Counted from the first letter of the stretch, positions 9,924 to 17,800 are shown. The stretch is DNA of 55,818 bases from Gluconobacter sp. Dm-62 (GCF_018256155.1 NZ_JAERLY010000017.1:1-55818), one strand, 5' to 3'. Translations and numbers: made by a program. Notes: generated from the letters alone by a model not told the origin.

Positions 9924-10198
9924 CTTCCAGCCGACGCAGAGAAGGTGGAAGCTTCAAGCCGGCCAAGCTGCGCCGAGATGGTCTCAAGGGCGGCACCCTG
10001 CTGCTCCATGGCCTGGGCCATGCGTGCGACGACTTCGACCAGGCCCTCGCCTTCTTCTGCTTTCTCTGGAGGGCTGACCATCTGGTGGATTTGGGCGAGC
10101 GTCTCCCCGATCTGATCCAGCCGTTGCAAAACAAGGAGCTGAAACGGCGCTTCGCGATCTACCGGTTGCGGGAGGTCAAATACGTTTTCGTCTGGCAT
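9920..10198 (-). CDS. Small coiled-coil protein co-translated with the relaxase
   Basis: A 92-residue acidic protein, mostly helical, with heptad-like hydrophobic spacing from residue 17 on (LLVLQRLDQIGETLAQIHQ). I do not recognise a family. Its stop overlaps the relaxase start (ATGA) and a GGAG ribosome-binding site precedes its ATG. A copy of the CTGCACTCACAA-type promoter motif (10241-10252) with CAAAAT at the -10 position ends about 25 bp upstream. By position it could be a relaxosome accessory factor; that is inference only. Confidence 0.75.
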   Translation of the reverse strand: MPDENVFDLPQPVDREAPFQLLVLQRLDQIGETLAQIHQMVSPPEKAEEGEGLVEVVARMAQAMEQQGAALETISAQLGRLEASTFSASAGR

Positions 10199-10224
10199 GC
10201 ATCGTCTCCGTGGGCAAAGGAGAC

Positions 10225-10252
10225 ATTTTGCTCGAGGTGGTTGTGAGTGCTC
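10225..10252 (-). promoter_or_regulatory. CTGCACTCACAA-type promoter motif, copy 1 (variant GAGCACTCACAA)
   Basis: On the minus strand GAGCACTCACAA (10252-10241) is followed after 10 nt by CAAAAT (10230-10225). The next start codon is at 10198. Five other copies with the same spacing stand before genes in this window. Two of the 12 bases differ here. Confidence 0.55.
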
Positions 10253-10302
10253 GCCGACAAAAAATGTCGCTCCGAGCCCACATCGTCTCGGAGACTATCT
10301 GC

Positions 10303-10686
10303 CTAGCCGTCGCATCCCACCAGAAGCGCAATCTGACGTCTGATGGCAGCAAGCTGATCGGATCTCACCTTGCTGCCTGTCACGGTGACACGTTGCTTGG
10401 ATGTGGTGGTAAGCAGAGCACTGACTGCCCAACAGGGTTTGGTGCAGCCGTTATCAGCCGTTGGGTCGATCCGTACTGCCAGATCCGGAATGACGAGGTT
10501 CTCATCGTCGGTCAGCGGCACAAGCATCACGTTCGGCCACTCAGGCGGAAAGAGATCGTCTTCGACAACAACAGCCGGCCGACGCTTGTTGGGCTCCTTC
10601 GGCAGGGCATCTCCGCGCCAGTCCGCCAGCACAATTTCTCCAGGCGAGAAAATCGCTGCCATAGCGACCGGCCGATCAGGCGCCAT
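10303..10686 (-). CDS. PemK/MazF-type toxin
   Basis: A 127-residue protein whose core (FSPGEIVLADWRGD, KRRPAVVVEDD, VMLVPLTDDE, then CWAVSALLTTTSKQRV) fits the MazF/PemK/Kid fold of mRNA-cutting toxins, including the start GEIVLADW and the R-P-A-V-V strand. It may start at 10686, overlapping the antitoxin stop, with AGAGG upstream, or at the internal ATG at 10662. It follows an RHH-type antitoxin gene, the standard order. The module would stabilise the plasmid by killing or stalling plasmid-free cells. Confidence 0.82.
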   Translation of the reverse strand: MAPDRPVAMAAIFSPGEIVLADWRGDALPKEPNKRRPAVVVEDDLFPPEWPNVMLVPLTDDENLVIPDLAVRIDPTADNGCTKPCWAVSALLTTTSKQRVTVTGSKVRSDQLAAIRRQIALLVGCDG

Positions 10687-10912
10687 GGGTTCCGCCAGCC
10701 TCTTCAAAAAGTGCTTGGGCGGAAGGCGTTGCAGCGACGTAGCGGGCAACACGCGCACTGTCCCTGCGGATACGGTCTCGGCGCGCACTCTTTGCCCCTG
10801 TCTCCAGAAGATCACGAATGAGCTGGCTCAGAGGGATACCGCGCGCCGTTGCTTCCTGCTCCAGGTCAGTGCGCAGCCGCTCGTCCAGACGGATCGAAAG
10901 GGGGGATGCCAT
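10676..10912 (-). CDS. RHH-type antitoxin partner of the PemK/MazF-like toxin
   Basis: A 78-residue protein from the ATG at 10912, which has GGAG four bases upstream; another ATG lies at 10924. The N-terminus (SPLSIRLDERLRTDLEQEA) is a ribbon-helix-helix DNA-binding domain. The C-terminal part (RVARYVAATPSAQALFEEA) would wrap the toxin. Its end overlaps the toxin start by about ten bases, typical of translational coupling. It probably represses its own promoter in the gap before oriT. Confidence 0.82.
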   Translation of the reverse strand: MASPLSIRLDERLRTDLEQEATARGIPLSQLIRDLLETGAKSARRDRIRRDSARVARYVAATPSAQALFEEAGGTHGA

Positions 10913-11062
10913 GACACACTCCATACATTCAGAACGTCGTTAACGTAGCGCAATTCCGTAGTGCAAAACAACATATTTGGCAGGGCAGAATGCGCCGAGA
11001 TGTTTTCGGCCTCGGCCCGCCCCGGCCCCGCCGGATGCAACACCCGCAGGGTGGCGCGAAGC

Positions 11063-11095
11063 GCAAACTGAAAGTTTGCATTTGTGTATGGAAAA
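11063..11095 (+). other. Candidate origin of transfer (oriT) with MOBF-type nic
   Basis: GCAAACT-GAA-AGTTTGC (11063-11079) forms a 7-bp hairpin and is followed at once by ATTTGTGTATGG. R388 oriT has the same order: a hairpin with a GAAA loop, then ATTGTCT/ATAG with the nick at the slash. Aligning the two places the nick between 11087 and 11088, with the 5' end of the transferred strand running right on the + strand. It lies in a 290-bp gene-free gap between the relaxase side and a TraK/L/M-like operon, as oriT does in RP4. No binding or nicking data can be read from sequence. Confidence 0.65.
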
Positions 11096-11214
11096 AGAAA
11101 AAACCTGCAACGATCTTGCCTCGATCTTAGAACGACAGCGCAGCGATAACGGCACGATCTTTGACACGATGCGAGGGTAATGCTAGGCGTAGCCCAACGA
11201 GGAAGGACGCAGAC

Positions 11215-12096
11215 ATGAGTGCAGCGATGGCAGTGGGGGGAACCGACGGCGCAATGTTCACCGCATTGCTGGGCTGTCAGCGCGGAACATGGGCGCACTC
11301 TCCGCTTTTCCAGTGGATGACCAATAACTATGAGGCGATGTCGCAGGCCATCACGGGCAAAAAGGTCCGCTGGCAAAAGATGAGCGAGGCTGCGGAATCC
11401 GCTGGTCTAACGAATGTGAATGGAGAGCCGCCAAAGCCTGCGACTGTCCGCAGTACGTGGTACCGTGTCCGCAAGGCTGTCGGTGCGATGCAAAGGCAAA
11501 AAGAAGAAGCCCGCAACACAGCTTTGGCCTCTCGTGCCGCAGCCCGGGCAGCCTCTCAGGCACAAAAGCAGGATGACGCTGAAGGACAGGACACACTGAA
11601 CCGTCGCATGGCGGAGGCAGATGCGGACCTGCGCGAAAAGCAGTTACAGGACGCCCGCGATCGCAGCCGGTCAGTCCTGTATCCTGAAACGGTCCCGCAG
11701 GTACGGAGTGAAGCCGCCCCGTCAGAAGAACGTGAGGCCGCTCCTGCCGTGAAAATCGGGCAGGTGGCCGAGTTTGTTGTCATGAGAAAGCAGGCTCCAC
11801 GCTATGGCAGGGACCGGGACATTCCTCTGCCACCGCCCTATGTTGGTCCACGTCCCGCAGGAATGCCGAAGGATCTGCCACTTGAAGCCCTCATGCCACT
11901 TGAGGCTTCTGGGCGAACTCCCGAGGGCAAACTCGACTTCGAACAAATGCCGGGTCTGCCGCGCCGTTCCTTCTTTGACAGAGACCGGGAATGGGCACTT
12001 GCCTGCCTACCCATGATTGAGGTCATCCCCCCGCGCGAACGGAGTAAACCTCTCAAAGCGATGTTCTGTCTTTTGAAAATGAAGATCGGACGCTAA
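11215..12096 (+). CDS. Protein beside oriT, TraK-like by position
   Basis: A 293-residue protein from the ATG at 11215 with AACGAGGAAGGA just upstream. Residues about 15-90 hold a winged or helical DNA-binding-like pattern (VRWQKMSEAAESAGL, KPATVRSTWYRVRKAV) seen in plasmid proteins near oriT. Next comes a long Ala/Gln/Glu-rich helix (about 90-170) and a proline-rich tail. It is the first gene of a four-gene operon transcribed away from oriT. In RP4 the equivalent place holds TraK, which binds and wraps oriT DNA. Similarity to TraK itself is not shown; function is inferred from place and the DNA-binding-like region. Confidence 0.7.
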   Translation: MSAAMAVGGTDGAMFTALLGCQRGTWAHSPLFQWMTNNYEAMSQAITGKKVRWQKMSEAAESAGLTNVNGEPPKPATVRSTWYRVRKAVGAMQRQKEEARNTALASRAAARAASQAQKQDDAEGQDTLNRRMAEADADLREKQLQDARDRSRSVLYPETVPQVRSEAAPSEEREAAPAVKIGQVAEFVVMRKQAPRYGRDRDIPLPPPYVGPRPAGMPKDLPLEALMPLEASGRTPEGKLDFEQMPGLPRRSFFDRDREWALACLPMIEVIPPRERSKPLKAMFCLLKMKIGR

Positions 12097-12116
12097 TCCG
12101 CGCCCACCTGAGCTGT

Positions 12117-12144
12117 CTGCACTCACAACGGGATCTGGGAAAAT
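12117..12144 (+). promoter_or_regulatory. CTGCACTCACAA promoter motif, copy 2
   Basis: CTGCACTCACAA (12117-12128), ten bases, then GAAAAT (12139-12144). The ParA-like gene starts at 12189. This copy is on the + strand, showing that the motif follows gene direction rather than transfer direction. Confidence 0.6.
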
Positions 12145-12188
12145 GATCGAGCCGTCTTTGGCGGATCATTCAATGTCAGGAATCCAAT

Positions 12189-12998
12189 GTGACCGAAAAA
12201 CCAAAACGCCTTTCAACGCCTGAGCTGCATGAAGCGATTATAAAGTCTCTCGAACTACGCTCCCTGATCAAGGCCGGACGTGGAAATCTTGGTGGAACGA
12301 CTTGCCTCGCTCCGCTTGCGGAGCGAGCCATTTTTCAGGGGCGGCCTCTTCTTCTGGGGGACGGAGATGTTCGTAACCCCGGCATTTCCCTGTTCAAAGA
12401 GATTTATAAAACTCACGGGCTTCCTTGCCCGTCAAACGAGGAAGCCGGCCACCTGAAAGAATGGTTTGCCAACAGCTTCAACGAAGCGGCCATGCGCAAG
12501 TCGTCCCTGATGATCGACATCGGGGGGGGCGACAGAACCTTGGAGGAATGGGCCGCCGAAGATGACATCATCGGTGCGGCGGATGCCGTCGGTGTTCCGG
12601 TCACAGGCCTGTTCATGTGTGGCTCCCAGCCCGGTGACATCGCCTACCTTGAAAAGCTGTGGGCCAGCGGCCAGTTCCGGCCCCGCCGTGGCATCATCGT
12701 CCTCAACGAATGGACCGTTCCGGCCGGGCATAAGCCGGACACTGTTTTCAACCCGATCATGAATGATGAGCGCCTTATGAACGTGGCGGGGATGGAAACT
12801 GAATTTCTGCGGATTCCAAAGCTATCCTGCATGAAAGAAGTACTGGCGAGTGGCCTGACTTTCCATGACGCCGCCGCGGGTAAGCCGGGACAGGACGGAA
12901 CGCCCCTCGGTCCGATGCGTCAGTGGCTTGTCAAAAACTGGCTGGAGAAAATCGAGGAAAACATCTCGGATGCGGGTATCGAAGACTGGCTGCCATGA
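12189..12998 (+). CDS. ParA/TraL-like P-loop protein with degenerate Walker A
   Basis: A 269-residue protein of the ParA/MinD fold as found in TraL of IncP plasmids. Instead of GKGGVGKT it has KAGRGNLGGTT (about residues 29-39), so the lysine before the Thr is missing. The second motif LLLGDGDVRNPG (about 55-66) and the third SSLMIDIGGGD (about 105-115) are present. It may bind nucleotide weakly or act only as a scaffold. It is followed by an ATGA-overlapped gene at 12995 and preceded by its own promoter motif. RP4 TraL sits in the same position, next to TraK; a role in DNA transfer or plasmid positioning is inferred. Confidence 0.75.
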   Translation: MTEKPKRLSTPELHEAIIKSLELRSLIKAGRGNLGGTTCLAPLAERAIFQGRPLLLGDGDVRNPGISLFKEIYKTHGLPCPSNEEAGHLKEWFANSFNEAAMRKSSLMIDIGGGDRTLEEWAAEDDIIGAADAVGVPVTGLFMCGSQPGDIAYLEKLWASGQFRPRRGIIVLNEWTVPAGHKPDTVFNPIMNDERLMNVAGMETEFLRIPKLSCMKEVLASGLTFHDAAAGKPGQDGTPLGPMRQWLVKNWLEKIEENISDAGIEDWLP

Positions 12999-13816
12999 GA
13001 AGGAGCCGCAAATCCGAGCCGGATCTGCTCGACCGGCTGAAAACAGGTGCTAATCCCTTTGGAGGGATTGGCAACCGGAGATTTCTCGACCTCCTTGCAG
13101 ACGGAGAGCAACACTTCGTCTGTTACAATGCAGTGGGGGAAGCTGAGCATCTTGATGTGACCGATCTCGGCGTCACCATCCGCTCCCTCTCCACCATCCG
13201 GTTTCCGGTGGGGGTATCGTTCTGGGAGTGGGAGCCCAATGGAACGGAGCGGCTTCCGCCGCTTCGAAAAAACAGCGTGCCGACCCGTTGTGGATTTCTG
13301 GTGATCGCGGATCAGTCAGGGCAGCGCGGGATGTTGCATTATGCAGACTACCGTCCGCGCATGAAACTACACGGCAGGCCCATGGCAACAGTCTATCCGG
13401 TTTCTTTGACGTTCGATCTCCGGGATGACTGCGCTCCACCGGACACGCCACTCTTTTTTGGCGATGAAGGCCATTACACCCACCAGCCTGATCTTCCTCC
13501 CGAGGCTCTGACGGCGTTTGACGTCGAGGCGAGCCCGAAGGATGCGGCGGCGCTGATGAGCCATTTTGGAGCGATGCCCTCCCCGCTCTACAAGAACAAT
13601 CCTGAACTCGCCTTCCCTCAGGATGTGTCTTTGTTCTCGTCGAAAGACTGGGAGCTTTTCCAGTCCTTGGCCGATGACCTGATTCATGAGGCCACACCGT
13701 TTATGTGCATGCAGTTGGTCATTCGGGCATCGCATGTCCGCAGTTGGGCCATCGAACAAGGCACCGGGGCGGGGCTTCGGAAGGTTACCCTGTACGATAC
13801 CGAGGTCCTGACATGA
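12995..13816 (+). CDS. Unrecognised protein of the oriT-proximal operon
   Basis: A 273-residue protein; the start overlaps the stop of the ParA-like gene (ATGA) and its stop overlaps the next start. No signal peptide, membrane segment or metal motif is evident. The sequence has globular alpha/beta composition with a conserved-looking middle (CGFLVIADQSGQRGMLHYAD). I cannot assign a family. Tight coupling on both sides indicates a shared complex with its neighbours. Confidence 0.75.
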   Translation: MRRSRKSEPDLLDRLKTGANPFGGIGNRRFLDLLADGEQHFVCYNAVGEAEHLDVTDLGVTIRSLSTIRFPVGVSFWEWEPNGTERLPPLRKNSVPTRCGFLVIADQSGQRGMLHYADYRPRMKLHGRPMATVYPVSLTFDLRDDCAPPDTPLFFGDEGHYTHQPDLPPEALTAFDVEASPKDAAALMSHFGAMPSPLYKNNPELAFPQDVSLFSSKDWELFQSLADDLIHEATPFMCMQLVIRASHVRSWAIEQGTGAGLRKVTLYDTEVLT

Positions 13817-14457
13817 GTGAACTCACAGACAACGGGACGCTTGACGGACTGGCCGAGGCGGGTCGGCTGATGGAGGAAGCCGCCCGGCTTGATGGCATTG
13901 ATGAGCATTCTCCTCTTGGGCGATGGATCAGAGCCCAACGCAAGGGAATGGACGCCTTTGCGCGGGTTGTTCTGTCGTGTGCCTCAGAAATGCAGAATTT
14001 TAGAGGGGAAGCCCGCGACATCATCGAGATGGCCAAGCAGGAACAGACCACCCTGCGGGACCAGTTCATCGAAAGCCGTCAGCAGGTCGAAAAGCTGGGG
14101 GAAGTCGCGGCGCGGAATGTCGAGAAACAGGAACTGTTTCGAGACCGCGAATTGCAGGCTACCCTCGGGCGGATCGTCTCTGGCGTGACCTCGGAGCTGC
14201 GCAAGGAAGTTTTCGACCAGTTGCGGACGGAAATTCCGACGCATGAGCGCCAGTTCTACAAGGAAGCCCGGTGGCGCGCCTATGTGCGGATGACGCTGGC
14301 CGGTGCGGTCCTTATCGGACTCGGCTTTGCGTCTGGCTACACGTATGACGGCTATGCGGCGAGTGTTGGCCGTTATTGCGCAGAGCATCAGGCGTTCGAC
14401 ACGAAGGGCGCGTCATGGTGCCAGATCGTCCCGCCGCCGATCCTGCCGAAGTCCTGA
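13813..14457 (+). CDS. Coiled-coil, single-pass membrane protein, TraM-like by position
   Basis: A 214-residue protein. A long helical region (about 55-150, EMQNFRGEARDIIEMAKQEQ onward) should form a coiled coil. One membrane span follows (TLAGAVLIGLGFASGYTY, about 164-181), then a short tail with two cysteines (YCAEHQAF, WCQIV) that would lie in the periplasm. RP4 TraM occupies the same operon position and is also a small membrane protein. It could anchor the relaxosome to the secretion channel. The gene ends 100 bp before a bidirectional terminator. Confidence 0.75.
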   Translation: MSELTDNGTLDGLAEAGRLMEEAARLDGIDEHSPLGRWIRAQRKGMDAFARVVLSCASEMQNFRGEARDIIEMAKQEQTTLRDQFIESRQQVEKLGEVAARNVEKQELFRDRELQATLGRIVSGVTSELRKEVFDQLRTEIPTHERQFYKEARWRAYVRMTLAGAVLIGLGFASGYTYDGYAASVGRYCAEHQAFDTKGASWCQIVPPPILPKS

Positions 14458-14507
14458 GCGGACTCTTGCACACCCGCACCAGGGCGAAGCCCTGACGCAG
14501 CATACGT

Positions 14508-14531
14508 CACAGCCGCGCTTGCGCGGTTGTG
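14508..14531 (+). other. Stem-loop after the oriT-proximal operon
   Basis: CACAGCCGCGC-TT-GCGCGGTTGTG pairs over about 11 bp with one G-T pair. No T-run follows directly. It precedes TTGTGTCCATTTTGGCGCG, a 19-base string that recurs at about 33236. Confidence 0.45.
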
Positions 14532-14560
14532 TCCATTTTGGCGCGGTCTGACCGGACAAC

Positions 14561-14593
14561 AAAAAAGGCGGCTCCCAGGGGAACCGCCTTTTG
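14561..14593. terminator. Bidirectional rho-independent terminator
   Basis: AAAAAAGGCGG, a short loop and CCGCCTTTT form a strong stem with A and T runs on both sides. It stands between the converging rightward operon (ends 14457) and the leftward gene ending at 14619, so it can serve both. Confidence 0.8.
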
Positions 14594-14618
14594 CGTGTGT
14601 GGACCTGGCCGAGGCCGA

Positions 14619-14840
14619 TCAGGCGAGGCCGTTCGAGGCGGCCCGGATCTCGGCAGGGGTGGCACCAGCGGCGCGCGCGTCTTCTGCGGCCTTCTCAATG
14701 CTGGAATCGAAGCGGGTATTTTCCAGAAAGGTCATGAGGGCGTCCGCGATGGCAAAGCCACGCGCAAGGTGCTCCAGTCTCCTCAGGGGGAGGCTCTTGG
14801 CGCTGGCGTCGGGGACATAGTGGGCGAGTGCGTGAGACAT
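14619..14840 (-). CDS. Small unrecognised protein
   Basis: A 73-residue helical protein starting MSHALAHYVP with TGGAG seven bases upstream. The C-terminus (ARAAGATPAEIRAASNGL) resembles short helix-forming tails in plasmid proteins, but no family is recognised. It is the last leftward gene before the terminator. Confidence 0.65.
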   Translation of the reverse strand: MSHALAHYVPDASAKSLPLRRLEHLARGFAIADALMTFLENTRFDSSIEKAAEDARAAGATPAEIRAASNGLA

Positions 14841-14932
14841 GGGACAGGCTCCACGACCGGGCGGGGCCGGTCGCTCTTCGATGTGCAGAGGGACAGGAAG
14901 AGGCCGCGCCCTGTGGGCGCGGCGCGTGCGGC
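14841..14932 (-). promoter_or_regulatory. Structured leader with GC hairpin
   Basis: GCCGCGCCC-TGT-GGGCGCGGC (14903-14923) is a perfect 9-bp stem with a 3-nt loop; ACCGG and CCGGT arms lie to its left near 14857-14871. It sits just upstream of the 73-residue protein gene, in the same place as the larger hairpin modules elsewhere. Confidence 0.5.
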
Positions 14933-15601
14933 CTAGAGCACGGCCCCCCATTGTGCAGCGCGGACGTTTTCGGTGAGGCTGCGGCCCGTGTCCTTCACAT
15001 AAGGCTTCCAGTCTTCCCCGAACAGTTCGCGGTAGGCGTCACATGCACCCTTGGCCATAACAGCGAGCGCGTAAGCCTTGGGGGCCTGCTGTGCAGCGAA
15101 ACGGACGGCCCGATCTACACGGTTTTCCCCGCCGTCGATGCCCTGCCGGTCCTCGTCGCGGCTTTCGTTGCTGAAAGAGTTCTGCTCGTCGCGGGCAATC
15201 TGGCGCTTGTTCTCATAGAAGTTGGCGGCACCATAGGCAGAGCGGATCAGGCCGTCCACGATGCGGCCAAGGTGCATTTCCATGGCCTTGAAATTGCGCT
15301 CACCCCGGAAATCGGTGACGACAAGCACGTCCTCAAGAAGCGTGTACTGTTCGCGGATCATGCTGACACCGGCCCCCGTCAGTTCGTCATAGTCGCCAGC
15401 CTCGAAACCGAAATGCTGAACAATGGCGGCAATCTTGTCGTCATTGGGGGCGAGACGGAGAACATCGGCAAGGGTTGGGGAGGCAATAGCCTTGGTGCGC
15501 TCGCGGGCTTCGTTGAAACGGCGGACGGCGGCGGGGCTGGCCTTGTTTGCAGCCTTGCGGTTCTGGGCCTTCGGTGCGATTGTGGTTGCTGCGTCGGACA
15601 T
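14933..15601 (-). CDS. Unrecognised protein under direct-repeat leader A
   Basis: A 222-residue soluble protein with a basic Ala/Lys-rich start (MSDAATTIAPKAQNRKAANK) and a helical body containing DYDELTGAGVSMIREQYTLLED and FKAMEMHLGRIVDGLIRSAYGA. GAGAAAGG precedes the ATG. I do not recognise a family. It has its own sigma70-like promoter and lies downstream of the same 527-bp leader that precedes ssb, so it is probably expressed together with ssb, for example early in the recipient. Confidence 0.8.
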   Translation of the reverse strand: MSDAATTIAPKAQNRKAANKASPAAVRRFNEARERTKAIASPTLADVLRLAPNDDKIAAIVQHFGFEAGDYDELTGAGVSMIREQYTLLEDVLVVTDFRGERNFKAMEMHLGRIVDGLIRSAYGAANFYENKRQIARDEQNSFSNESRDEDRQGIDGGENRVDRAVRFAAQQAPKAYALAVMAKGACDAYRELFGEDWKPYVKDTGRSLTENVRAAQWGAVL

Positions 15602-15749
15602 GAAACTAAGCCTTTCTCGTCTAGCGAAGTCCCGGCTTGGTGTTCCAGCACTAACCGGGGCGCTTTGTCTTGAGGGCCAATCCCTCTCGACAAGTAAAAG
15701 ATAGCCTTTTTGGCTTTTTCCTACAAGAGAAAAAACGCAGAAAACCGCC

Positions 15750-15778
15750 ATAAAACGCGCTTTATTTTTGCGTGACAA
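15750..15778 (-). promoter_or_regulatory. Sigma70-like promoter of the 14933-15601 gene
   Basis: On the minus strand TTGTCA (15778-15773), a 17-nt spacer, then TTTTAT (15755-15750). It lies between repeat A and the start codon at 15601. Confidence 0.6.
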
Positions 15779-15821
15779 GTAAAAAGATTTCTTGATTACT
15801 TCATGAATACCTGTCGTTTTC

Positions 15822-16349
15822 CTAGACCCATCCTGCCCGTGCGGCGAGCACACTGACGGCGACGAGAGTGGAAGGGAGGTGGCGTTTTCCTGAGCCCATC
15901 CTGCCACCGGCCAAGACGGTCGACGGGACAGGCCGTCAAGCCCGGAGCGTCCTGAGCAAGGGGGGCAGGTTTGCGGCTGATGCGGGGTCGCGTGCGGCCC
16001 TGCAGCAGACGCGGGCCTGACACCTGCCGCCGAGGGTCGCGCAGTGGCTTTACGGACTGGCACGGCGACTGTCAGACTGAACGCTGGATGCGAGGCCGCC
16101 TCCCTGTAACGTGCCTCCCCGGACGGTCCGCAGGACTGGCCGGGGAGGTTGAGGAGCCGTCTCACGAACAGATCACCCAGACCAGGACCGTCCGTCATCG
16201 GAAAAGAACGCGGGCAAGCCGTTACCCGGAAGGGCCGAGACCCGAGGGCCAGACGCCCGGTTGAGGGCGGCTGGACGTCGGGTCTCGGTGGAGCTTGGCG
16301 ACGCAGGAGCCTAGCGGAATAGAGCGCGCGAACCCTTCAGGGCCGCCCC
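15822..16349 (-). repeat. Long direct repeat, copy A (528 bp, structured leader)
   Basis: Nearly identical to 17801-18327 (by eye about 97%, with a one-base indel near 15960 and a few clustered substitutions). Nested arms include CCTCCCCGG (16114-16122) with CCGGGGAGG (16140-16148), enclosing GTCC-GCA-GGAC. A GGCAGGT/ACCTGCC pair is also present. The indel shifts the frame between copies, so it is not a gene. Its left edge is 220 bp before the 15601 start codon. Confidence 0.85.
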
Positions 16350-16372
16350 CAATCCTCTTTTGCTTTCTTTGC

Positions 16373-16546
16373 TCACTGCCCTGATTTTTTCCCGGAAGAG
16401 TCCCGGGTGAGAAAGAGCACCACAAAACCCACGGCAAGGACCAGCAGACCTCCCCGGGTTGGATGTAGAAATCCCTGCCAGATCAGGAGAAGAACGGCCA
16501 CCTGAATGACCAGAGCGCCGATGCGGATTGCGTTGTTTCGTGACAT
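16373..16546 (-). CDS. 57-residue two-span membrane protein
   Basis: Starts MSRNNAIRIG and has two hydrophobic stretches (ALVIQVAVLLLIW, about 11-23; GGLLVLAVGFVVLFL, about 32-46) with a Pro/Thr/Arg turn between, ending in a basic tail. It lies just upstream (in minus-strand order) of repeat A. No family is recognised. Several such tiny membrane proteins cluster around ssb. Confidence 0.55.
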   Translation of the reverse strand: MSRNNAIRIGALVIQVAVLLLIWQGFLHPTRGGLLVLAVGFVVLFLTRDSSGKKSGQ

Positions 16547-16665
16547 TGGCTCAGTCTAGTCTTTTTCTCTGTCCTGGCGCAGCCCCCCTGTGGGGGGCGA
16601 GCACTGGGGGCATCAAAGCTCGCGCCGGCGAGGCGCGTCCGCCTGATTGAACTAAACGAGCGGAC

Positions 16666-16688
16666 AAAAAAAGCGGCCCGGAGGCCGC
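16666..16688 (-). terminator. Rho-independent terminator of the ssb transcript
   Basis: On the minus strand GGCGGCC-TCC-GGGCCGC followed by seven T. It comes directly after the stop of the 44-residue gene at 16702. Confidence 0.85.
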
Positions 16689-16701
16689 CTGTGTCGTTTT
16701 G

Positions 16702-16836
16702 TCAGGAAGGACTATGCCGCTTCTGTCGTGGTCTGGCGGTCGGGAGTAACCGGCTAGCAATCCAGCCGAAAAGAGCGCAGCCACCTGCAAACGCGGCGAG
16801 CATCATCAGCAGGTTTGGGAAAAACTCATTCATCAT
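16702..16836 (-). CDS. 44-residue single-span membrane protein
   Basis: MMNEFFPNLLMMLAAFAGGC onward: one membrane span (about 8-28) and a basic tail (RPRQKRHSPS). Its start overlaps the end of the 90-residue gene upstream, and a terminator follows its stop, so ssb and these two genes form one unit. Function unknown. Confidence 0.6.
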   Translation of the reverse strand: MMNEFFPNLLMMLAAFAGGCALFGWIASRLLPTARPRQKRHSPS

Positions 16837-17098
16837 GTTCGGTCTCCGTTGGCGTGACCTCAGTGTTCGGAATATAGCCCAGAAGCGTCCACGCGGCAAT
16901 TTCAAAAGCGGCGGCGGCGAGCGCGGCTGCCAGACGCTGCCACATTGGAACGGCCGCTCCCGTGAAGAGCGGAGCCACAATCCCCGCCCCGAGGATTGCC
17001 AGCGCAAGGCTCTGGCAGCCGCTCGCGAAAAACTTCACGCGCTCGGTTGTGTGCTGCGTGGACGTGGGAGGTCTGGGAGGCAGTGTCGGCAGCATCAT
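16826..17098 (-). CDS. 90-residue membrane protein downstream of ssb
   Basis: Two hydrophobic stretches (LALAILGAGIVAPLFTGAA, about 31-49; LAAALAAAAFEIAAWTLLGY, about 56-75) and an acidic tail (TPTETEHDE). It overlaps the 44-residue gene by eleven bases. Leading-region membrane proteins can act in entry exclusion or anti-defence, but nothing here points to one of these. Confidence 0.65.
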   Translation of the reverse strand: MMLPTLPPRPPTSTQHTTERVKFFASGCQSLALAILGAGIVAPLFTGAAVPMWQRLAAALAAAAFEIAAWTLLGYIPNTEVTPTETEHDE

Positions 17099-17191
17099 GG
17101 AAAAGTCTTTTCGGTGGTCATAGCGCCGGTTCCTGTGAGGAGAGTGAACGGGGACGGTCCTTTGGCAGGACCGTGCAGTGAACTGCGTATC

Positions 17192-17608
17192 TTAGAATGG
17201 CGCCTGATCGTCCCGTTCCTCATCCGACTGGCCCCAGCCGCCTCCTTCGCTTCCGCGGTTGCTGTCAATCAGCACCAGTTCACCCTTGAACCGGTCAACG
17301 ACAACTTCTGTCGTGTAATGCTCCTGACCGCCCTGATCGGTCCATTTGCGGGTGCGCAGTTCGCCTTCGAGATAGACCTTGCGGCCTTTGCGGAGGAAGC
17401 GTTCTGCGACGTCCCCCAGACGCTCATTGAAAATGACGACACGGTGCCATTCGGTGCGCTCACGGCGTTCGCCGCTCTGGCGGTCATTCCAAGTCTCAGA
17501 CGTGGCGAGTGTAAAGCTCACGACCTTGGACCCGGACTGCATATTGCGGACTTCCGGGTCTTTACCAAGGTTGCCAACGAGAATGACTTTGTTAACGGAA
17601 CCAGCCAT
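17192..17608 (-). CDS. ssb: Single-stranded DNA-binding protein
   Basis: A 138-residue SSB: OB fold ([52 protein letters not shown]), a Gly-rich linker and the acidic tip DDQAPF that recruits repair and replication proteins. The ATG at 17608 has TTGGAGG six bases upstream. It would coat the incoming transferred strand and counter the SOS response. It has a near-consensus promoter and lies downstream of direct-repeat leader B; ssb is a hallmark of plasmid leading regions such as that of F. Confidence 0.96.
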   Translation of the reverse strand: MAGSVNKVILVGNLGKDPEVRNMQSGSKVVSFTLATSETWNDRQSGERRERTEWHRVVIFNERLGDVAERFLRKGRKVYLEGELRTRKWTDQGGQEHYTTEVVVDRFKGELVLIDSNRGSEGGGWGQSDEERDDQAPF

Positions 17609-17678
17609 GAGAGCCTCCAAGAATTAGGGAACGTATCGATTGGACTTGTTCGGCGCTATTGCCTCTGTCCATGAATAG

Positions 17679-17707
17679 ATATTAGGTTTTTACTTGGTCT
17701 CAGTCAA
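17679..17707 (-). promoter_or_regulatory. Strong sigma70-like promoter of ssb
   Basis: Minus strand TTGACT (17707-17702), 17-nt spacer, TAATAT (17684-17679), about 70 nt before the ssb start. Confidence 0.75.
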
Positions 17708-17800
17708 CGATAAACGGCAGAAACCGCCATTTCCGAGGAAATAAAGCCCAAGAAAAAGCGGATTTACTTGTTGATTACTCAATGAGTATTTGATGTTTTG

